A stretch of 20,284 nt of DNA, from NCBI GenBank assembly GCA_024639035.1, contig JAHEJE010000012.1, forward strand, positions 1 through 20,284, in the 5' to 3' direction. The DNA comes from Alphaproteobacteria bacterium. GTDB lineage: Bacteria > Pseudomonadota > Alphaproteobacteria > Rhizobiales > Aestuariivirgaceae. The position numbers and the translations under genes are program-made. Shown here piece by piece: positions 15,601 through 20,284 of this stretch. Numbering within the stretch: position 1 is the first letter of the stretch; each line of letters opens with the position of its first letter. Below the pieces are notes generated by a model, which saw nothing but the letters and a program-made list of their open reading frames with translations, was not told the origin of the DNA and did not search any database.

Positions 15601-16338
15601 ATGTTCGACCTGACAGGCAAATGCGCCCTGGTGACCGGCGCCACCGGCGGCATCGGCGCCGCCATCGCCCGCGTCCTGCACGCCGCCGGCGCCAGCGTGG
15701 CGCTCTCGGGGACCCGGGCCGCGGTGCTCGAGGACCTGGCTTCGGCGCTGGGCGAGCGTGCCTTTGCCGTGCCGTGCAACCTGGCCGATGCAGCGGATGT
15801 CGAAAAGCTCGTGCCCGCCGCCGAGGCGGCCATGGGCAAGATCGATATTCTGGTCAACAATGCCGGCATCACCCGCGACAACATCACCATGCGGATGAAG
15901 GACGAGGAATGGCAGGCCGTCCTCGATGTCAACCTGACCGCGGCGTTCCGGCTGTCGCGGGCGGTGATGCGGGGCATGATGAAGCGGCGCCACGGCCGCA
16001 TCGTCTCGATCACCTCGGTCGTTGGCGTGACCGGCAACGCCGGCCAGGCCAACTACGCTGCCACCAAGGCCGGCATCATCGGCATGTCGAAATCGCTGGC
16101 CCAGGAACTGGCCAGCCGCGGCATCACCGCCAACTGCATCGCGCCCGGCTTCATCGAAACGGCGATGACCGATGCCCTGACCGATCAGCAGAAGGCGGCG
16201 ATATTGGCGTCGGTGCCTGCCGGCCGCCTCGGCACCGCCGACGAAATCGCCGCTGCTGCACTTTACCTGGCCAGCGACGAGGCGGCCTATGTGACCGGCC
16301 AGACCCTGCATGTAAACGGCGGCATGGCGATGGTTTAA
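15601..16338 (+). CDS. fabG: 3-oxoacyl-ACP reductase
   Basis: This 245-aa NADPH-dependent short-chain dehydrogenase reduces 3-oxoacyl-ACP to 3-hydroxyacyl-ACP. The Rossmann motif TGATGGIG is at 12-19, NNAG at 86-89, and the catalytic set is N111 (in DVNLT), S139, Y152 and K156 (NYAATKAG). The C-terminal VTGQTLHVNGGMAM is typical of FabG. Length matches the family exactly. The ribosome binding site AAAGGA overlaps the end of fabD, about 11 nt before the ATG. Confidence 0.95.
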   Translation: MFDLTGKCALVTGATGGIGAAIARVLHAAGASVALSGTRAAVLEDLASALGERAFAVPCNLADAADVEKLVPAAEAAMGKIDILVNNAGITRDNITMRMKDEEWQAVLDVNLTAAFRLSRAVMRGMMKRRHGRIVSITSVVGVTGNAGQANYAATKAGIIGMSKSLAQELASRGITANCIAPGFIETAMTDALTDQQKAAILASVPAGRLGTADEIAAAALYLASDEAAYVTGQTLHVNGGMAMV

Positions 16339-16490
16339 CTGCCCGCAGCGGGCGCCGGAAATGCCGAATTCCACAGGTGCAGGCCCGGCAAATCTAGCTT
16401 TGTGCTGTACCGGATATATGATAGGAAACCTTTGACTGGAGATGTCGCTGCTTGGCGTTACGGGATTGCCGAAACATGCGAGTGAGTTGG

Positions 16491-16520
16491 ATGACGGCGC
16501 CAGCCGCTGTCGGACATAAT
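16491..16520 (+). promoter_or_regulatory. acpP: Candidate promoter of acpP
   Basis: ATGACG (16491-16496, 4 of 6) and CATAAT (16515-16520, 5 of 6) are 18 bp apart. They lie in the 244-bp gap between fabG and acpP. This would start transcription near 16527, about 55 nt before the acpP ATG. A separate promoter suits the much higher demand for acyl carrier protein. Confidence 0.45.
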
Positions 16521-16582
16521 GGGAATGCGGCCGGCTGAAGCGGGCCCTCCCGGCGGAAAAAAGAGAAACGAGGAATTCTGAA

Positions 16583-16819
16583 ATGAGCAATGTTGAAGAG
16601 CGCGTGAAGAAGATCGTGGTGGAGCATCTTGGCGTCGAGGCCGACAAGGTCAGCGGCGAAGCAAGCTTTATCGACGATCTCGGTGCCGACAGCCTGGACA
16701 CGGTTGAGTTGGTGATGGCGTTCGAGGAAGAGTTCGGTATCGAGATTCCGGACGACGCGGCAGAGAACATCCAGACCGTCGGCGATGCGGTCAAGTTCAT
16801 CGACAAGGCAGCCGCCTGA
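16583..16819 (+). CDS. acpP: Acyl carrier protein
   Basis: This 78-aa acidic carrier of growing acyl chains is active once a 4'-phosphopantetheine is attached to S37 in the invariant LGADSLDTVELVMAFEEEFG region. The start ATG has GAGGAA at 7-nt spacing. The length is canonical. It sits between fabG and fabF as in most bacteria. It probably has its own promoter upstream and a terminator-like hairpin downstream, which would allow more acpP than fabF message. Confidence 0.98.
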   Translation: MSNVEERVKKIVVEHLGVEADKVSGEASFIDDLGADSLDTVELVMAFEEEFGIEIPDDAAENIQTVGDAVKFIDKAAA

Positions 16820-16848
16820 CCGGCTTCCCGCCGCAGCATTGCGTAAAG

Positions 16849-16901
16849 AAAACCGGCGCGGAACGCAGGATAACCGAAGGTCCTGTATGCCGCGCCGTTT
16901 T
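16849..16901 (+). terminator. Terminator-like hairpin between acpP and fabF
   Basis: An 8-bp GC stem (16854-16861 with 16890-16897) is extended by AAAA/TTTT across one bulged C, and an inner 5-bp stem (16866-16870/16881-16885) lies within it. It is followed by TTTTGTT. Probably a partial terminator that lets some transcription reach fabF. Confidence 0.6.
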
Positions 16902-16957
16902 GTTGTCGGGGCGGTGCCGGGTGTCAAGGCATTCGGTTAAGAGCAGATAGGGTGAAC

Positions 16958-18223
16958 ATGCGACGAGTCGTAGTCACTGGAATTGGATTGGTCACGCCGC
17001 TCGGCGGCGACGTGGAAACCACCTGGAAGCGCTTGCTCGACGGCCAATCGGGAGCCGGGCCGATCACCCGCTTCGATGCCTCCGACATGGCCTGCCGGAT
17101 AGGTTGCGAGGTCGAGCGCGGCGACAGCGCGGCGGGTGCGTTCAATGCCGACGATTGGCTGGCGCCCAAGGACCAGCGCCGCTACGACCAGTTCATCATC
17201 CTGGCCATGGGCGCGGCCGGCCAGGCGGTCAGGGATTCCGGCTGGCAGCCCAAGACCGACGACGACCACTACCGCACCGGCGTTCTCGTCGGCTCGGGCA
17301 TCGGCGGACTACCCTCGATCCAGGACACCACCCTGGTGATGGCCGAAAAAGGCCCGCGCCGCGTCAGCCCGTTCTTCATTCCCGGCAGCTTGATCAACCT
17401 GGCCTCCGGCCTGATCTCGATCACCCATGGCTACAAGGGTCCGAACCATTCGGTGGTCACGGCCTGTTCGACCGGTGCCCATTCGATCGGCGACGCCGCC
17501 CGGCTGATCGCCTTCGACGATGCCGATGTGATGGTTGCCGGCGGCGCCGAATCGGCGTTGAGCCGGATCGGGATTGCCGGCTTTCTCGCCTGCAAGGCCC
17601 TGTCGACCGACTTCAACGATACGCCTGAGAAGGCATCGCGGCCCTACGACCGCGACCGCGACGGTTTCGTCATGGGCGAGGGCGCCGGCATCGTGGTGCT
17701 CGAGGAGTTGGAACACGCTCGCGCCAGGGGCGCCAAGATCTACGGTGAAATCGTTGGTTACGGACTGTCCGGCGATGCCTATCACATCACCGCGCCGGCC
17801 GCTGACGGCGATGGCGCCTATCGCTGCATGAAAGCGGCGCTCAAACGGGCCGGCATCGCGCCGCAGGAAATCGATTATGTCAATGCCCACGGCACCTCAA
17901 CGCCGCTTGGCGACGAAATCGAGCTGCGCGCCATCGAGCGCCTGATGGACAACCAATGCGACGGCCTGTGCATGTCCTCGACCAAGTCGGCGATCGGCCA
18001 TCTTCTCGGTGCCGCCGGCTCCGTCGAGGCGATTTTCGCCCTGCTGGCGATACGCGACAACATCGCCCCGCCGACCATCAACCTGGACAACCCGTCGGTC
18101 GAGACCGAAATCAATCTGGTGCCGCACAAGCCGCATCGAAAGGACATCAACATAGTTCTGTCCAATTCATTTGGTTTTGGTGGCACCAATGCATCGCTGG
18201 TCATGCGCCGGCTGGATGCCTGA
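16958..18223 (+). CDS. fabF: 3-oxoacyl-ACP synthase II
   Basis: This 421-aa condensing enzyme (KASII) elongates acyl-ACP with malonyl-ACP. The catalytic triad is clear: C170 in VVTACSTGAHS, H311 in NAHGTSTPLGD and H348 in STKSAIGHLLGAAG, with K343 in the same segment. The C-terminus has the usual NSFGFGGTNASL. I prefer the ATG at 16958 with AGGG upstream over the in-frame GTG two codons earlier, which leaves no room for a ribosome binding site. Followed 13 bp later by mltG. Confidence 0.96.
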   Translation: MRRVVVTGIGLVTPLGGDVETTWKRLLDGQSGAGPITRFDASDMACRIGCEVERGDSAAGAFNADDWLAPKDQRRYDQFIILAMGAAGQAVRDSGWQPKTDDDHYRTGVLVGSGIGGLPSIQDTTLVMAEKGPRRVSPFFIPGSLINLASGLISITHGYKGPNHSVVTACSTGAHSIGDAARLIAFDDADVMVAGGAESALSRIGIAGFLACKALSTDFNDTPEKASRPYDRDRDGFVMGEGAGIVVLEELEHARARGAKIYGEIVGYGLSGDAYHITAPAADGDGAYRCMKAALKRAGIAPQEIDYVNAHGTSTPLGDEIELRAIERLMDNQCDGLCMSSTKSAIGHLLGAAGSVEAIFALLAIRDNIAPPTINLDNPSVETEINLVPHKPHRKDINIVLSNSFGFGGTNASLVMRRLDA

Positions 18224-18236
18224 ACGGGATTGACCA

Positions 18237-19610
18237 ATGAGCGACTCCGCCCAAGCCGGGTACCCCAGAACGTCGGCTAATATACCCGAACCGCGCGACA
18301 AGCGGCGGACGTCGGTGACCTACGTCGTGTTCTCAGTGTTCGTGACCCTGCTCGGCGCCGCCGTACTGTTCGGGCTGGCTGTGGTCTACGGCTCGCGGCA
18401 ACTGGAGGTGGCCGGACCGCTGAGCGAGGAAAAGACCGTCGCCATCGAGCGCGGCGCGAGCACCTCCGCCATTGCCCGCCGGCTCAGCCAAAGCGGCGTC
18501 ATCGCCAATGAACGTGTCTTCTTTCTTGCCGCAGCCGTGCGCGGCCGCATGGGCGACAGCCTGAAGGCCGGCGAATACCGCTTCGCGCCCGGCGACAGCA
18601 TGGCCAAGGTTCTCGAAAAGATCACCAGCGGCAAGGCCCTGGTCTACAAGGTGACGATCCCGGAAGGATTGACCTCCGAGCAGGTCCTGCAGCGCCTGAA
18701 CGACACCGATGCCCTCGCCGGCGATCTGCCGGTCACCGTCGCTGAAGGAGTGCTGCTGCCCGACACCTACGTGTTCAACCGCAACATGACCCGCGCCGAC
18801 CTGTTGCAGAAGATGCGTCAGGCCCAGAACAAGCTGCTCGACCGTCTGTGGCAGGAGCGGGCCGTCGGCCTGCCGATCCGCACCAAGGAAGAGGCCCTGA
18901 TTCTGGCCTCGATCGTCGAGAAGGAGACCGGCGTTGCCGCTGAGCGCGCACGCGTTGCGGCCGTCTTCCACAACCGCCTGATCCGCGGCATGCGGTTGCA
19001 GTCGGATCCGACGATCATCTACGGCATCGCCGGCGGCAAGGGCCGGCTGGACCGGCCGATCCTGCGCTCCGATATCGACGGCAGGACGCCATACAACACC
19101 TATCAGATCGACGGTCTGCCGCCGACGCCGATTGCCAATCCGGGCCGCGAGGCGATTGCCGCCGTGCTGCGGCCGGCCTCGACCGATGAGCTCTATTTCG
19201 TTGCCGACGGCAACGGCGGCCATGTGTTCGCCAGGACGCTGGAACAGCACAACGCCAACGTGCGCAACTGGCGCAAGATCGAACAACAAAGACGCCTGGC
19301 CGCCACCAACCCGGACGAAACGCCCGAGCCGGTGCCTGAAGCCGCGCAGGCCTCGCAGGCCGCGCAAGTCCCGCAGGCCTCGCAGGCCTCGCAGGCAGAT
19401 GAGCCCGCAGCCGCTCCCGAGCCGCAGGCGGCCTCTGCTGCATCCCCGGCAACGGACACTGCAACCGAAACGGCATCGGTCGACCCGGCGCCGGTGTCCC
19501 CGACCGATGAATTGCCGGTCGCCGGCAGTGAGCCGGCCACCCCGGCCGAACCCGCGGCTGCCCCAAGCCAAAAGGTCCCGCTGCCCCGCCGCAAGCCGGC
19601 CTTGAATTGA
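18237..19610 (+). CDS. mltG: Endolytic murein transglycosylase MltG
   Basis: This 457-aa inner-membrane lytic transglycosylase cuts nascent glycan strands. A cytoplasmic N-terminus of about 27 residues is followed by one membrane helix (about 28-51) and the periplasmic YceG-like domain. The catalytic glutamate is E228 in ASIVEKET. RLQSDPTIIYG (253-263), TPYNTYQIDGLPPTPI (284-299) and NPG (301-303) complete the signature. After about residue 360 a tail of some 95 residues rich in Ala, Pro, Gln and Glu is appended. It contains degenerate Q-A-S triplets and ends in a basic patch (KVPLPRRKP). The E. coli protein is 340 aa, so the tail is extra but such tails are common in alphaproteobacteria. Likely co-transcribed with fabF. 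Confidence 0.94.
   Translation: MSDSAQAGYPRTSANIPEPRDKRRTSVTYVVFSVFVTLLGAAVLFGLAVVYGSRQLEVAGPLSEEKTVAIERGASTSAIARRLSQSGVIANERVFFLAAAVRGRMGDSLKAGEYRFAPGDSMAKVLEKITSGKALVYKVTIPEGLTSEQVLQRLNDTDALAGDLPVTVAEGVLLPDTYVFNRNMTRADLLQKMRQAQNKLLDRLWQERAVGLPIRTKEEALILASIVEKETGVAAERARVAAVFHNRLIRGMRLQSDPTIIYGIAGGKGRLDRPILRSDIDGRTPYNTYQIDGLPPTPIANPGREAIAAVLRPASTDELYFVADGNGGHVFARTLEQHNANVRNWRKIEQQRRLAATNPDETPEPVPEAAQASQAAQVPQASQASQADEPAAAPEPQAASAASPATDTATETASVDPAPVSPTDELPVAGSEPATPAEPAAAPSQKVPLPRRKPALN
19347..19397 (+). repeat. Degenerate 9-bp tandem repeat in mltG tail
   Basis: Five to six copies of a CAGGCCTCG-like unit encode Q-A-S/Q-A-A/Q-V-P triplets in the low-complexity periplasmic tail (residues 371-387). 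Three units in the second half are nearly identical, so copy number may vary between strains without frameshift. Confidence 0.6.
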
Positions 19611-19635
19611 TCGCGCGTGAGTTTGAGCGCTGCGG

Positions 19636-19665
19636 TTGATATATCCCACTCCGTTTGTGTTTTAT
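19636..19665 (+). promoter_or_regulatory. Possible yicC promoter
   Basis: TTGATA (19636-19641) and TTTTAT (19660-19665) are separated by 18 bp, matching about 5/6 and 4/6 of the consensus, in the 99-bp gap between mltG and yicC. No mltG terminator is visible, so read-through is also possible. Confidence 0.3.
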
Positions 19666-19709
19666 GGTGCGGATGCAGTAGTGATTCTCTTGCGCGGACG
19701 GGGTAGGCG

Positions 19710-20284
19710 ATGGCGATCAACAGCATGACCGGGTTCGCCCGTGCCGACGGCCGGTTGGACGGGGCGTCGTGGCACTGGGAGATCAAGAGCGTCAACGGCA
19801 AGGGCCTCGACGTGCGCGCCCGGCTGCCGCAGGGCGTAGATGGTCTGGAAGCCTCGCTCAAGGACGTCGCCGCCCGGCACCTGCGCCGCGGCAACCTGCA
19901 GGTGTCGCTGCAATTCGCCCGCGAGGCTGCGGCTCCGGTTATCCGGGCCAACCCGCAGGCCCTTGAACAGGTCATCGCCATCGCCGGCGATCTGCGGAAA
20001 AAGCTGGATGCGCCGCCGGTGACGGTGGAGGGTCTGCTGGCGGTCCGAGGCGTGCTCGAGCTGGCTGAGCCCGAACAGGACGAAGCCGCAGTGGAAGCGC
20101 GCACCGCGGCCCTGCTCGCGACCTTCGATGAGGCCTGCGCCGCGTTGGCCCGGGCGCGCGCCGAAGAGGGCAGGGCATTGCACGATATCACCCTGGCCCA
20201 GATCGACGACATCGAGCGCCTGGCCGTCGCCGCCCGCGATTGCCCGCAGCGCGCCCCCGAGGCGATCCGCGCACGGCTCGCCGA
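19710..20284 (+). CDS. yicC: YicC-family endoribonuclease, partial (cut by window end)
   Basis: The first 191 codons of a YicC-family protein, usually about 290 aa, are present; the frame is open to the edge. The N-terminal hallmark SMTGFARAD (5-13) and the WEIKSVNGKGLDVRARLP segment (23-40) identify the family. E. coli YicC is reported as an RNase acting on small RNA, but roles elsewhere are less known. GGGGTAGG just upstream of the ATG can act as ribosome binding site. Its place after mltG is typical in alphaproteobacteria, where gmk often follows. Confidence 0.9.
   Translation, partial: MAINSMTGFARADGRLDGASWHWEIKSVNGKGLDVRARLPQGVDGLEASLKDVAARHLRRGNLQVSLQFAREAAAPVIRANPQALEQVIAIAGDLRKKLDAPPVTVEGLLAVRGVLELAEPEQDEAAVEARTAALLATFDEACAALARARAEEGRALHDITLAQIDDIERLAVAARDCPQRAPEAIRARLA

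Noticed and set aside
16432..16460. TTGACT as a -35 element for acpP
   Set aside because: No acceptable -10 lies 15-19 bp downstream; the pair at 16491-16520 is better.
18333..19649. Minus-strand frame of 438 codons over mltG, and similar frames over cfa and mlaE/mlaF
   Set aside because: They are composition shadows of well-identified genes.

Overview
The window is a GC-rich chromosomal segment from an alphaproteobacterium, with the order and family below that unresolved. The evidence is gene order and content: dnaB-alr-mlaE-mlaF on one strand, rpsF-rpsR-DUF2232-rplI, and fabD-fabG-acpP-fabF-mltG-yicC, all arrangements I associate with Alphaproteobacteria. A palindromic repeat of the type often mis-translated as 'RLDRxIQ' peptides is also present. 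Nineteen protein genes are supported, one of them (yicC) cut by the right edge. One further 64-codon reading frame inside a small mobile-like element is doubtful. No rRNA, tRNA, CRISPR array or transposase was seen.

Region 1 (1-3148, minus strand): alanine racemase, then the permease and ATPase of an Mla-type lipid transporter, read as one unit. Between dnaB and alr lies a 274-bp element with 35-bp terminal inverted repeats that enclose two further perfect 14-bp stems. As RNA it should fold into a three-way junction in the 5' leader of alr. This is the most unusual structure in the window.

Region 2 (3149-6775): replicative helicase dnaB with a DnaA-box-like site upstream, a divergent small zinc-binding GFA/CENP-V protein, and a convergent cyclopropane-fatty-acid synthase gene.

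Region 3 (6776-9707, minus strand): the ribosomal operon rpsF-rpsR-DUF2232-rplI. It has a recognisable promoter, a leader of about 190 nt and a terminator after rplI. Upstream lies an inverted pair of REP-like palindromes with compensatory base changes.

Region 4 (9708-14577): a PLP-dependent threonine/serine dehydratase-like enzyme; a universal-stress-protein gene and an AGCS sodium:alanine symporter, apparently co-transcribed and ended by a strong terminator; a divergent Lrp/AsnC regulator; a PhnZ-like HD-domain oxygenase candidate; and a divergent PaaI-like thioesterase. The regulator, symporter and dehydratase suggest a small amino-acid uptake and catabolism locus. The shared intergenic region between the regulator and the usp gene is rich in palindromes.

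Region 5 (14645-20284, plus strand): the fatty-acid synthesis cluster fabD-fabG-acpP-fabF followed by mltG and yicC. acpP appears to have its own promoter and a terminator-like hairpin before fabF. Most of the window is ordinary core genome. The points worth a second look are the alr-leader element, the covarying REP pair, the usp/lrp intergenic palindromes, the DnaA box before dnaB and the isolated PhnZ-like gene.
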